From CALMKX01 sp036274895 (lineage in GTDB: Bacteria > Acidobacteriota > Thermoanaerobaculia > Multivoradales > SZUA-115): a stretch of 64,000 nucleotides of DNA. A model generated the notes under the pieces. The model was given only the letters and a program-made list of their open reading frames with translations. It had not been told where the DNA came from and searched no databases. The position numbers and the translations under genes are program-made. Below are positions 56,730-64,000 of this stretch, piece after piece. The first letter of the stretch is position 1. Each line of letters opens with the position of its first letter. The stretch spans positions 262,300-326,299 of the forward strand of contig DASUEU010000039.1 of NCBI GenBank assembly GCA_036274895.1. Reading direction: 5' to 3'.

Positions 56730-57526
56730 GGTTCTCGCTCTTGCTGCGCCCGCCGCGGCCACCACGGCACGAACGGGCTCGTCCGCTCGATGTAGGCGCG
56801 GTAGGCGGGTCGCCGCTCACCGATCGTCTTCTCGAGCAGGGCGACGCCGGAGACCCGCAGCAGGAAGAAGGTCATCAGCACCGGCGCACCGACGGTCCAG
56901 ACGCCCCCCGGCGCGGCCAGCGCGAGCAGCCAGAACCCCCACCACTGGCAGGCGTCGCCGAAGTAGTTGGGGTGGCGGGTGTAGCGCCAGAACCCTCGGT
57001 CCATCACCTTGCCTCGATTCGCCGGGTCGGCCTTGAAGCGAGCGAGCTGCCAGTCGCCGCCCGCCTCGAAGGCAAAGCCGACGACCCACAGCACGATCCC
57101 GGCGAGGTCGCTCCACCGCCAGCCGGCGGCGGTCGACTGCGCTTGCACCACCCACAGCGGGGCGGCGATCATGGCGACCAGCCCCGCCTGCAACCAGAAC
57201 ACGGTGAACAGACTGACCCAGGCGAAACGCGACCCCCAGCCGGCGCGCATCGCTGCGTAGCGGTAGTCCTCGGGCTTGCCGATCGCCCGCAGGCCGATGT
57301 AGCCGCCGAGGCGCAAGGCCCACACTGCGACGAGGACGAGCTGGAGCCAGTGCCGCGGCTCAGCGGCCGGCCCCAGCCAGCGGAAGACGGCGGCGGCGAG
57401 GAGGAACGCTGGGCCCCAGAAGACGTCGACGATCGCCGCGTTGCGAAGCCGCACCGACCACCCCCAGAGCAGGGTGGCTACGGCGAAGACGGCGAGAGCG
57501 CCGATCAGCCAAGTCGACCAGGGCAC
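56726..57526 (-). CDS. DUF1295 family membrane protein (steroid reductase/ICMT-like fold)
   Basis: About 266 residues with six or seven membrane spans. The GTG at 57526 is chosen because GAGGAGG lies about 10 bases upstream; a GTG at 57535 is only 1 base from that site. The motifs GWSVRLRNAAIVDVFWGP near the start, RFKADPANRGKVMDRGFW and YTRHPNYFGDACQWWGFW are diagnostic of DUF1295, which shares the C-terminal fold of isoprenylcysteine methyltransferases and 5-alpha steroid reductases. This is the first gene of the overlapping seven-gene operon. Reduction of a double bond in a lipid is a plausible role, not shown. Confidence 0.85.
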   Translation of the reverse strand: MPWSTWLIGALAVFAVATLLWGWSVRLRNAAIVDVFWGPAFLLAAAVFRWLGPAAEPRHWLQLVLVAVWALRLGGYIGLRAIGKPEDYRYAAMRAGWGSRFAWVSLFTVFWLQAGLVAMIAAPLWVVQAQSTAAGWRWSDLAGIVLWVVGFAFEAGGDWQLARFKADPANRGKVMDRGFWRYTRHPNYFGDACQWWGFWLLALAAPGGVWTVGAPVLMTFFLLRVSGVALLEKTIGERRPAYRAYIERTSPFVPWWPRRAQQEREP

Positions 57527-57945
57527 GGTGGACACCTCCTCGAGCCGGTCTGGTCACACCCTCCCCTCGACCAGCTCGAGGGTGGGCGAGGGAGGACGGG
57601 GGGGAGCTGGGGGGGATCCGAGTGGCGCGGCTGTCCCATCATGGCTGCGGTATCGTCCGCCGGGCGGTGGCTACCAGGGTCTCTCCCGACGCTTGGAGGG
57701 ACAAAACCCGGACAGCGGCATCATATGCCGTCGCCCGTGGACGTCGCTGGCGGGCTTCCAGGAGTGCTCTGCGGCCGGGAGCCACGTGGAGGCAGATGGC
57801 CGGGGAGATGGCGTAGCCGAGGCAAACCAGCGCCGCGGCCCCTACCTCGTCCGCCCAGAGTCTCGAAGAGCCCGCCGGCTCGTCGCCAGGACGAGGTCGG
57901 CCAGGGAGAGCACCGTCCCGAGGAGGGGCGGTTGCCGCAGCTGTC
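57527..57945. other. Gap upstream of the lipid operon with a small hairpin
   Basis: 419 bases without a supported gene. A perfect 7-base stem with a 5-base loop (CCCTCGA-ccagc-TCGAGGG, 57564-57582) sits about 40 bases upstream of the first minus-strand gene and could be regulatory. No -10/-35 pair stands out on either strand. Confidence 0.4.
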
Positions 57946-59160
57946 TCACTTGACACGAAGGGACTCTCGTCTGAGCAGCAGCACTGCTGAGAGCCCCAGC
58001 ACCGCGCCCAGCACTACCAGGCCCAGAGTCGAAGCCGCTGGAACGGTGGGTGCGGTTGGCTCCGTGACTGGACCCTGAACCTCATGACAAGCGTCTCCTC
58101 CAGCCCAGGTCGAGACGACTCCGGCTCTATGGTCGCGCACCACAATCGAGAACTCGAGGTTTGGGTTCTCCGCTGTCAGCGCCGAGCCAGGGGCTTGAGC
58201 GCGAAGAGCAATTGGCAAGCGAACACCGGGGCTGTAGGGCCGAGGGACCGGATGTCCGTCCTCCATGTGATCCTGGTAGAAGGCATGATCCAGGGAGGTG
58301 CGGTCCAGGTCCACTGGGGTCAAGCACAGCCAGCCCGCCGGGCACTCCACCTCGACGAGTACCCTTGGGTCGACTTCCAGGGTGACCAGCGCGACGTGGC
58401 CCACCTCGGGTCCAATGTAGGAGTACTGGTAACGAAAGACCTCGAGCGTCGTCGCTTCTCGGCTCCGAGGCTGGACGTCCTCGCGCACCTCCCGGAGCGT
58501 GCCGATCGCTCGCGGTGGATCTGCGGGATTCACTGGATACAGCATCGAGACCTCGTCCAAGTCGCGTTGCGAGAAGCTAGCCTCCGTCTCTTGCTGAAGG
58601 TGATTGGTGACCACTCCTTGCTCGTCGTCGGCGAGGCCAAGCACGTGACTCATCTCGTGAGCGCCGAGGTTGCGAATGAACTCCTGTTGGCCCGCTGTCT
58701 TCGTGGGTAAGTCCGACCGGACGACCGCCTCGCCCTTCCTGATGTCGCCATCGTGGTGGGCCATTCCCCCAAGTCCCCAGTTCTCGTCGCCAAGCACCAG
58801 CACTTCCATCGTTTCCTCGGCGTCCAAGTCGAGTCGAGCCCCCACAGGCTTGAAGCGATCGGTAACGACTGCTGTGGGAGCGGGCGACGGGACCTCCATC
58901 ACCGACACCTCCAACGTGAGACCCCGCTGCCTCAGAACTGGCCGCCATCGCTCCACGCCCTCCTTGAGCAGCATCGATCGATCTGGTGGCGCTGGATCCG
59001 GATCCGGCTGAATGAAGACATGGAGGGTGGTGCCGGAGGGCCATCGTGCTGACTTGCAGGAATCTGCTGCAACAAAAGGCTTGGCTTTCCCATCTGGAAC
59101 GAAAGCCAAGCCTGCGAGCAGCAGCAAGCTTGCACACCTTGGTCGCAGCGATCGCCGCAT
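57946..59160 (-). CDS. Secreted metzincin-like protease with C-terminal sorting tail
   Basis: 404 residues from an ATG at 59160, with AAGGAG about 8 bases upstream; an in-frame GTG at 59178 lacks such a site. The signal peptide has two arginine clusters and a Leu-rich core. Zinc protease motif HEMSHVLGLAD: H168, E169, H172, G175, D178, the HExxHxxGxxD form known from snapalysin-type metzincins. The C-terminus reads VPAASTLGL, then a hydrophobic span and RR, a CTERM-like signal related to that of the IPTL protein in this window. The protein is probably exported, zinc-dependent and surface-bound. The middle region (residues 220-350) is unassigned. Confidence 0.8.
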   Translation of the reverse strand: MRRSLRPRCASLLLLAGLAFVPDGKAKPFVAADSCKSARWPSGTTLHVFIQPDPDPAPPDRSMLLKEGVERWRPVLRQRGLTLEVSVMEVPSPAPTAVVTDRFKPVGARLDLDAEETMEVLVLGDENWGLGGMAHHDGDIRKGEAVVRSDLPTKTAGQQEFIRNLGAHEMSHVLGLADDEQGVVTNHLQQETEASFSQRDLDEVSMLYPVNPADPPRAIGTLREVREDVQPRSREATTLEVFRYQYSYIGPEVGHVALVTLEVDPRVLVEVECPAGWLCLTPVDLDRTSLDHAFYQDHMEDGHPVPRPYSPGVRLPIALRAQAPGSALTAENPNLEFSIVVRDHRAGVVSTWAGGDACHEVQGPVTEPTAPTVPAASTLGLVVLGAVLGLSAVLLLRRESLRVK

Positions 59161-59685
59161 TCCCCGACTCCTTCGCACGGAAGCAGGACCCCGATCACCA
59201 CAAAAGCGGTGGGGCCGATCACACGGGTCAGCTCGACCGCTGCTTCTCCCGCTTCGGTCTGCGATCGGTCCTCTGCGTTTCCGAACTGGAAAGTCCGCCG
59301 CTCGAGTCCGCGCTCTTCTGCCAGGCTAGACGGCGCTCAGGAGCGCCCTTCCCTCACAGCCGAGCCTCCAGGCCTCGTGTTCGGCTGTGCCCACATTTCA
59401 CCAGGAGGCCACGCGGACAGCTCTTGGTGCTCTCCAGGGAAGCTCCCTGGACGCATCCTCGGCTCCTTTCTCTCGGCCTCTTGGAACCGCAGCGAGGAAA
59501 CGGCGCCAGGGGAGCTCGCCAGTCGACGGACCGACAACGTTTCCCAGGACAGAAGGCCTCGGAGGCTCGAGGGAAGGCATCCTGAGACGGCTTCCTTGGC
59601 CCGATGGTCGCCCCCCAGGCCCGTTCTCCCCGCCCCACGCAGCGCTCGCAACGGCGCGAGCGCTCGCGTTGGCCGGAGGTGGGAG
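59161..59685. other. Divergent intergenic region before radC
   Basis: 525 bases between the minus-strand protease and plus-strand radC. Open frames here lack protein-like composition. An inverted repeat with a 9-base stem and 6-base loop (AGCGCTCGC...GCGAGCGCT, 59641-59664) lies 22 bases before the radC start. Confidence 0.45.
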
Positions 59686-60375
59686 ATGGCGGAGCTGGCG
59701 TTGGTGGTAGGGCAGTTGGAGCGGGAGGCGGAGGCGGGGCGGCCGGAGGTGGGAGCGGAGCGGGGAGCTTGGGAGGGGCGGTTGTCGGACGCGGAGCTGG
59801 TGGGGCGGGTGATGGCGGGGCCGAGCGGGGCTCTGTCGCGGGCGGAGCGGTTGTTGGGGGAGATTGGGGGGCTGTCGCGGCTGTTGCACTTCGAGGCGGC
59901 CTTGTCGTAGGTGCCGGTCGCGGCGATGGAGCTCGAGCGCCTGGCGCTGGCCTTCGAGCTGGCCCGGCGGCTGGCGTGGGCGGCGGTGCCGGAGGCGGAA
60001 CCCTTGGAGGCGCCGGGGGCGTTGGCCCGCTTCCTCTTGCTGCGCTACGGGAGGGTGGATCAGGAGGTGGGCGGGGCGGTCTACTTGGATGCCAAGCAGC
60101 GGCTGATCGCCCTGCGAGAGATGTTCACCGGCGGGCCGAGCAAGGCGACGGTCTCGCCCATGCCGTTGTTGCGGGCGGCCTTGCAGCTGGGCTCGGTGAG
60201 CTTCGCCTTCTTCCACACCCACACCTCGAGCGATCCCACGCCGAGCCTCGAAGACCTGAGCTTCACCCGCCGCCTCAAGGACGCAGCCGAGCAGCTCGGG
60301 CTCCAGCTCGCCGATCACCTGATCGTGGCGCAGGGGGGCAGGTGGTGCTCGCTGCGGCAGGCGGGGAGGTTGTGA
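59686..60375 (+). pseudogene. radC: radC-like JAB-domain gene interrupted by in-frame TAG
   Basis: ATG at 59686 behind GGAGGTGGGAG. The frame runs 230 codons, the normal size for RadC, but a TAG at 59908-59910 splits it after residue 74. Before the stop is the RadC N-terminal helical segment (AERLLGEIGGLSRLL). After it, in the same frame, come AFELARRLAW and the JAB/MPN domain with HTHTSSDPTPSLED (JAMM-type HxH...D) and the conserved tail DHLIVAQGG. A GTG directly after the stop (59911) could start a 154-residue product with the whole JAB domain. Family members are called DNA-repair proteins, but the function is unproven. A sequencing error, a recent mutation, or two separate ORFs are all possible. 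Confidence 0.75.
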
Positions 60376-60397
60376 CGGAACCCGGGAGCGTTAACAT
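60370..60397 (+). promoter_or_regulatory. Possible promoter of the toxin-antitoxin pair
   Basis: TTGTGA (60370-60375), a 16-base spacer and TAACAT (60392-60397), each matching four of six consensus bases, lie about 30 bases before the DUF433 gene. Weak evidence. Confidence 0.35.
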
Positions 60398-60427
60398 AGC
60401 GGGGCCACGACCCGGCGCGAGGTTCCC

Positions 60428-60664
60428 ATGAAGCTGGCAGATCGCATCGAAGCCCGACCCGACGTGATGCTCGGCAAGCCGGTGATCGCGGGCACGCGGA
60501 TCACGGTGGAGCTGCTCCTGCGGCGCATCAGCGAGGGCGCGAGTGAGGCCGAGCTGCTGGCCTCCTATCCGCACCTCACGCGAGAAGACATCCGGGCCGC
60601 GGTGGCCTTCGCCGCCGACACCATCGCCAACGAGGAAGTTCTCGAGCCCGCCGCGCTCGGCTGA
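60428..60664 (+). CDS. DUF433 family antitoxin
   Basis: 78 residues, ATG with GAGG 6 bases upstream. The motif GKPVIAGTRITVELLL and the following helical turn (YPHLTREDIRAAVAFA) are typical of DUF433, a small winged-helix-like DNA-binding family. It lies 12 bases before a DUF5615-type gene. The two are a recurrent pair in bacteria, with DUF433 as antitoxin and probable autorepressor. Confidence 0.85.
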   Translation: MKLADRIEARPDVMLGKPVIAGTRITVELLLRRISEGASEAELLASYPHLTREDIRAAVAFAADTIANEEVLEPAALG

Positions 60665-60676
60665 GCGGCCTGCCCC

Positions 60677-61030
60677 GTGCGCTTCCTGGCGGATGAGAGC
60701 CTCGATTTCCGCGTGGTCACAGCCTTGCGAGGCGCCGGCTACGACGTGGCCGCCGTGCTCGAAGAAGCACGCGGTTGGCCGGACCCCGAGGTGTTGGCCC
60801 TGGCTCAACGCACAGAGCGCATCCTCCTCACCGAGGACAAGGACTTCGGCCAGCTCGCCACCGTCACCGAAGGGCCGGCCATCCCCGGGGTTCTCCTGGT
60901 GCGTTGCCCAGAGTCGGCCCGCGCCGGTCTGCCCGGGACCCTGGTGGCCTTGATCGCTCTCCTCGGCGAACGGCTCCGAGGCGCGATCGTGGTCTGGACG
61001 CCACGCCGGGTTCGGATCCGGCGGCTCTGA
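60677..61030 (+). CDS. DUF5615 PIN-like toxin
   Basis: 117 residues from a GTG 12 bases after the DUF433 gene. FLADESLDF at the N-terminus, DPEVLALA, and LTEDKDFGQLA in the middle give the spaced acidic residues of the PIN-like DUF5615 (Mut7-C-type) fold. By family and context it is the nuclease-like toxin of a type II toxin-antitoxin pair. Catalytic activity is not established from sequence. Confidence 0.85.
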   Translation: MRFLADESLDFRVVTALRGAGYDVAAVLEEARGWPDPEVLALAQRTERILLTEDKDFGQLATVTEGPAIPGVLLVRCPESARAGLPGTLVALIALLGERLRGAIVVWTPRRVRIRRL

Positions 61031-61579
61031 GATCGTTCGGGTCGAGTCCTGACAGACCAACGCGAGCCGACCTCAGCCCATCGCCTCTCGTCAAGCTCTT
61101 GGTGTGGGCGGACTTCCCATCGGGGAGTAGCTCTCGAACCATCTGCTCGGGCGATGGGAAGCGATCGTCGAAGCTCTCTCTTGGCAAACAATCTGTCACG
61201 CTTTCTCCTCATGTTGACCACGCTCTGCCCGGCGCAGGCTCGAAAAGGGACGAAATGCGGACCCTGAAGCGATCACTCATGGCATACTCGGGCGAGCCGC
61301 TTGCCCCTGTTCGCAAAGTCATCGTGTAAAAGGCCGGGCTTCCGTCGCTTCTTCGCTCGGTTAGGGGACAAGTATTGGCCCCGGGGCGCCCTTCGCTGGC
61401 CGTTCGGCCCATGGTGTGTCCTGCGGATTCTTCGCCGCTTGCTTCCTTCGGGCTTCTCCGGGCTCATCACTCCCTGCACTACCCGGCTCGAGCGGAGGCT
61501 CTCCCCACCCCCCTACAAACGCCACCCGGGGCTTGCGCCACGGCGGCGCCTCGTCGTCGGGTGAAGATGGAGGTTCCCC
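61031..61579. other. Gene-free stretch
   Basis: 549 bases downstream of the toxin gene. No frame has a ribosome site or protein-like composition, and no repeat or RNA-like fold could be recognised by eye. Confidence 0.4.
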
Positions 61580-61702
61580 ATGTGGGCATGGTTTCTCGAT
61601 CTTCTGTTCGGAGTGTTTGCGTTCGCCGATGGCGGCCCGATTCTCGATCCATGGGGGCGACCGCTGCCGACAGGGGCCACGACGAGGGACGAGACGCAGT
61701 AG
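61580..61702 (+). CDS. Small ORF, 40-residue hydrophobic-start peptide
   Basis: ATG at 61580 with GGAGG and a 6-base spacing, TAG at 61700-61702. The peptide begins MWAWFLDLLFGVFAFA, a hydrophobic segment like a short signal or membrane anchor, then DGGPILDPWG and a polar tail. The good ribosome site, the signal-like start and the position 84 bases before a TPR gene argue for a real gene. I do not recognise a family. It could be an exported peptide sensed by, or acting with, the TPR protein, but this is speculation. Confidence 0.5.
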   Translation: MWAWFLDLLFGVFAFADGGPILDPWGRPLPTGATTRDETQ

Positions 61703-61729
61703 GTCGTCCAGAGGCTGGAACGTCTCAGA

Positions 61730-61757
61730 CCCGGGTTGCATCTTCCTGCAACCCGGG
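61730..61757. repeat. Perfect 11-base palindrome upstream of the TPR gene
   Basis: CCCGGGTTGCA, six bases, then TGCAACCCGGG: an exact inverted repeat. It follows the small ORF by 27 bases and ends 14 bases before a TATACT box. It may be an operator or a terminator-like hairpin; no T-run follows. Confidence 0.7.
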
Positions 61758-61771
61758 CGCCCCGCCTGCGT

Positions 61772-61777
61772 TATACT
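61772..61777 (+). promoter_or_regulatory. Possible -10 box of the TPR gene
   Basis: TATACT (5 of 6 matches to TATAAT) lies 9 bases before the ATG at 61787, which would give a nearly leaderless transcript. There is no good -35 at normal spacing; the palindrome occupies that place. Confidence 0.4.
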
Positions 61778-61786
61778 TCGCGCACC

Positions 61787-62953
61787 ATGACCGAGCTTTA
61801 TGAAGGGATCATCGAGCGAGCGCTCGCGGTTGCGAAGTCCTTTGGCCGGCCCGAGCCAGCACACGAGGTGGAGCGTCGTGCCCTCAAGTTGCTCGAGCAG
61901 CCGACCGAGAAGCGAGCCACGCTCCTCGCCAACTCAGCTGCCTACCGCACACCACAGCTCGCAGAGTGGGTGATCGCCGAGAGCTTCCGGCTGCGCTACG
62001 AAGATCCGGTCCATGGTGTGCTGCTCGCCAGGCTCGCGCTCGAGATCTCGGAGAGCCTGCCCCAGGGCCTCCATCGGCCACTCGTGGTGGACCTCTGTGC
62101 GAAGGCGCACGCCTACCTCGGCAACGCCTACCGAGTGGTGGGCGACATCCCGCAAGCGCAGACGCACATCCAACTCTCTCAAGAGACCCTCCTCGACGGT
62201 TCCTGCGATCCGCTCCTCACCGGCGAAGTCGCGTCGATCGCCGCTGCTCTTGCGACCGAGCTGGGCGACTTCGATACTGCCTATCAGCTGCTACGTGGCG
62301 TCTGGAACACCTACTGCGACCTGAACGAGCCGGCCCTCGCCGGTCGCTGCCTGGTTGACCTCGGTCGCTCAATGGTCTCAGGCGGGAACCACAAGATCGG
62401 CCGGAGTGTGCTCGTCCATGCGCTTCAGCTCTTGCAGGCTTCGCCCGAGCCCGAGCTCCTGATCTCGGCATTCCACGCCATGGCTTACTCACTGGCCGAG
62501 ATCGGTCTCCTCGACGAAGCCCGCTACTACGCATTGTTGTCGCGCCCTCTCTACAAGCTCATCCCAGGGGACGTGCCGCGACAGCGGTTTCGCTGGATCG
62601 AAGCGACCCTTCTCGAGAAGGCCGGTCTGATCGAGGAGGCCCGGTTGCTCCTCGCGCAGACCTATGAGGGATTCTCTTGGCTTGGCTTCGACTACGACGC
62701 CGCCCTGGTCAGCCTCGATCTCTCCCTCGTCCTCCTGAAGCAGCGCAAGTGGGCGGAGGTGGAGTCGCTGGCTCGGGAGAGCTATGCGGCGTTCGCGGCG
62801 CGGGGCCTGTCGGACCGGGCCACGGCGGCGTTGCTGCTGTTCGTGGACGCGGCCAAGCAGCGCACCCTGGCCGAGGAGCTGGTCAAGCGCGTGGCCGGCG
62901 AGATCCGCGGCGGCCAGCGCGAGGCGTGGGCGGCCGAGCTGGCGAGCCGGTAG
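61787..62953 (+). CDS. TPR-repeat protein, unknown function
   Basis: 388 residues. The ATG at 61787 is preferred over an in-frame TTG at 61736, which would sit inside the palindrome. The protein is helical throughout, with TPR-like pairs: AHAYLGNAYRVVGDIPQA near residue 105, AAALATELGDFDTAYQLLRG near 150, and LAEIGLLDEARYYALL near 240. The N-terminal 60 residues (ERRALKLLEQ...) may form a separate helical cap. There is no helix-turn-helix, signal peptide or catalytic motif. The last 60 residues (ESYAAFAARGLSDRATAALL) use more GC-rich codons than the rest, which hints at recombination between paralogues. It is probably a cytoplasmic protein-binding or sensor protein. Confidence 0.75.
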   Translation: MTELYEGIIERALAVAKSFGRPEPAHEVERRALKLLEQPTEKRATLLANSAAYRTPQLAEWVIAESFRLRYEDPVHGVLLARLALEISESLPQGLHRPLVVDLCAKAHAYLGNAYRVVGDIPQAQTHIQLSQETLLDGSCDPLLTGEVASIAAALATELGDFDTAYQLLRGVWNTYCDLNEPALAGRCLVDLGRSMVSGGNHKIGRSVLVHALQLLQASPEPELLISAFHAMAYSLAEIGLLDEARYYALLSRPLYKLIPGDVPRQRFRWIEATLLEKAGLIEEARLLLAQTYEGFSWLGFDYDAALVSLDLSLVLLKQRKWAEVESLARESYAAFAARGLSDRATAALLLFVDAAKQRTLAEELVKRVAGEIRGGQREAWAAELASR

Positions 62954-62956
62954 GTT

Positions 62957-63068
62957 CCCTCACCCCCTCGATCCCCCTCCCTGCGGCTTCGCTCAGGGCA
63001 TGCTCCCAGCCCGCCCACTCCGACCTTCCGGGAGAGGGGGAGGCCGGAGGGAGAGGCAGGGGTGAGGG
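62957..63068. repeat. Imperfect palindromic intergenic repeat
   Basis: The ends CCCTCACCCC and GGGGTGAGGG are exact inverted repeats enclosing purine- and pyrimidine-rich arms and a GCGGCTTCGCTCAGGGC core. It fills the gap between two convergent genes. This type of sequence is commonly dispersed in GC-rich genomes. It may act as a bidirectional terminator. Confidence 0.5.
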
Positions 63069-63071
63069 CTC

Positions 63072-63494
63072 CTACTTCCTTCCCTTCCCCTTGCGCTCCG
63101 GCGGCGCCTTGGGCGGCTCCACCTGCGGGGGCGGCGGGGTTGCCGCGGCCAGGCGCAGGGCCTCGCGCTCGTCGAGGGCCTTGTCGATCAGCACTTCGAG
63201 CAGGGGGCGCAGCTGGTCGAGGGGCAGCTCGGGCGGCGCCATGGGCTCGGCGCGCTTGAGCAGCCGGCGCCACAGCTCGGTGATCGGGATCTCGGCCGCC
63301 TCGAGCACCAGGTAGAGGTGCTTGACCTTGAGATCCTGATAGCCGCGCAGCAGCTTGTACAGGTACTTCTTCGGCATGCGGGCCAAGCGCTCGGCGTCGG
63401 CCAGGGTGTGGCCGTGGAGGGTGAGCAGATCCTCGAGCTCCTCGACCACGGGCACCAGGTGGGGATCCAGCCGGGACAAAGAGGGTTTGCGCAT
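63072..63494 (-). CDS. Small helical protein, possible lambda-repressor-like DNA binder
   Basis: 140 residues. The N-terminal 80 residues are helical; TLADAERLARMPKKYLYKLL around residues 30-50 has the spacing of a Cro/XRE-type helix-turn-helix, with a basic second helix. The C-terminal part is an acidic helix (LIDKALDEREALRL) followed by a Pro/Lys-rich tail. No strong ribosome site is visible at the ATG (63494). It is transcribed away from the next gene across a 138-base region and may regulate it, but the family is not recognised with certainty. Confidence 0.6.
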   Translation of the reverse strand: MRKPSLSRLDPHLVPVVEELEDLLTLHGHTLADAERLARMPKKYLYKLLRGYQDLKVKHLYLVLEAAEIPITELWRRLLKRAEPMAPPELPLDQLRPLLEVLIDKALDEREALRLAAATPPPPQVEPPKAPPERKGKGRK

Positions 63495-63559
63495 GGGCGC
63501 GAGTGTAGCGCGATTCGTTGCGTTCGGTATCCCCGGGGATCCTGGATTGGGGCCTCGGG

Positions 63560-63588
63560 TTGCAATCGGGATACGTCATGCCTACAAT
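63560..63588 (+). promoter_or_regulatory. Sigma70-type promoter
   Basis: TTGCAA (63560-63565), a 17-base spacer and TACAAT (63583-63588), with a start codon 45 bases further on. This is the best -35/-10 pair I see in the window and should drive the gene at the right edge. Confidence 0.6.
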
Positions 63589-63632
63589 CGGCCGCGTGGT
63601 CCAAATACGGATCTCAGGGATCAGGAGACACC

Positions 63633-64000
63633 ATGCGCGGCCCGGCTGAACCCTCCCTCTCGACCGGCTCCTCGGAGCCCCCCTCCGCCCCCATCTCCCG
63701 CTCCACCCTCACCACTGCCCTCACTGCCCGCGTCCGCACCGTCCTCGCCGAGCTGGACCGCGCGATCCCCGAGATCCGCCACCTCGCCCACCAGCTCGAA
63801 GCCACCGTCCCCGCCGAAGAGCGCGCCAGTGCCGAGGCGGCCGAGGGGGAGCTGCCCTACCCCCTGAGCCTCGCCGGCGCCGTGGACTGCCTCACCCGCG
63901 AGTCCGCCCCCGCCGTCTACACCGACCTCTGGGAGCTGGCCACCGCCTGCGACGCCGAGCCCTACGGCCGCACCCTCGACCCCGAGGCCCTGTGGCGGCG
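63633..64000 (+). CDS. Hypothetical protein, 3' end outside window
   Basis: ATG at 63633 with AGGAG about 6 bases upstream; the frame stays open to the end of the window (122 codons). The N-terminus is Ser/Pro-rich. From about residue 28 it is helical (ALTARVRTVLAELDRAIPEI), then acidic and Ala-rich, with a later segment LPYPLSLAGAVDCLTRE. There is no signal peptide or recognised domain. The Pro- and Ala-rich start codons here also leave other frames open, but only this one has a ribosome site and upstream promoter. Confidence 0.6.
   Translation, partial: MRGPAEPSLSTGSSEPPSAPISRSTLTTALTARVRTVLAELDRAIPEIRHLAHQLEATVPAEERASAEAAEGELPYPLSLAGAVDCLTRESAPAVYTDLWELATACDAEPYGRTLDPEALWR

Noticed and set aside
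1..64000. CRISPR arrays, tRNA or rRNA genes, insertion sequences
   Set aside because: No regularly spaced repeats, cloverleaf-like sequences, rRNA signatures or transposase motifs were seen on reading through.

Overview
The window is GC-rich bacterial chromosome with Shine-Dalgarno sites, many GTG and TTG starts, a lipoprotein, and two secreted proteins with C-terminal sorting signals (one of the IPTL-CTERM kind). This suggests a Gram-negative, large-genome heterotroph. An Acidobacteriota member (Thermoanaerobaculia-like) would fit, but the sequence alone does not fix the taxon.

Region 1 (1-36687, plus strand) is the 3' part of a large hybrid NRPS-PKS cluster. Five assembly-line genes follow each other; the last three junctions are 4-base overlaps, and a TTG-started ATP-grasp-like gene follows. 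The domain order is: (C)-A-PCP | C-A(nMT)-PCP-Cy-A(Ox)-PCP | KS-AT-CP-Cy-A-PCP-E | C-A-PCP-E-C-A-PCP-C-A-PCP-E | C-A(MT-like)-PCP-TE. Hand-read specificity codes give Gly, Thr (N-methylated), Cys (thiazole), malonate, Cys (unoxidised thiazoline, epimerised), then four residues whose codes I cannot assign. Two of those four share one atypical code. The product should be a thiazole- and thiazoline-containing peptide-polyketide released by the terminal thioesterase. The cluster starts upstream of the window.

Region 2 (36702-46594) holds a DinB-like lipoprotein gene, then a type I restriction methylase gene (hsdM) cut off just before its catalytic NPPF motif. Beside the break is a 2163-residue protein with an N-terminal Cap4/DUF4297-like nuclease motif, a STAND-type P-loop NTPase and a very long C-terminal region, resembling Avs antiphage sensors. 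A small helical partner gene follows. Codon use is less GC-biased here than in the NRPS genes, as expected for an acquired defence island.

Region 3 (46595-50916, mostly minus strand) carries an IPTL-CTERM secreted protein, a TPR plus FRG-domain protein, and a 143-base fragment of radC.

Region 4 (51014-57526, minus strand) is a seven-gene operon in which every junction overlaps by 4 bases: DUF1295, FAD amine oxidase-like, DUF1365, Cfa, DUF2878, DUF1475, and a second Cfa-like methyltransferase. It looks like a membrane fatty-acid modification pathway.

Region 5 (57946-64000) holds a secreted metzincin-like protease, a full-length radC interrupted by an in-frame TAG, a DUF433/DUF5615 toxin-antitoxin pair, a 40-residue ORF followed by a palindrome and a TPR protein, a small helical DNA-binding-like protein, and a gene running off the right edge behind a good sigma70-type promoter. 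I saw no tRNA, rRNA, CRISPR array or insertion sequence.
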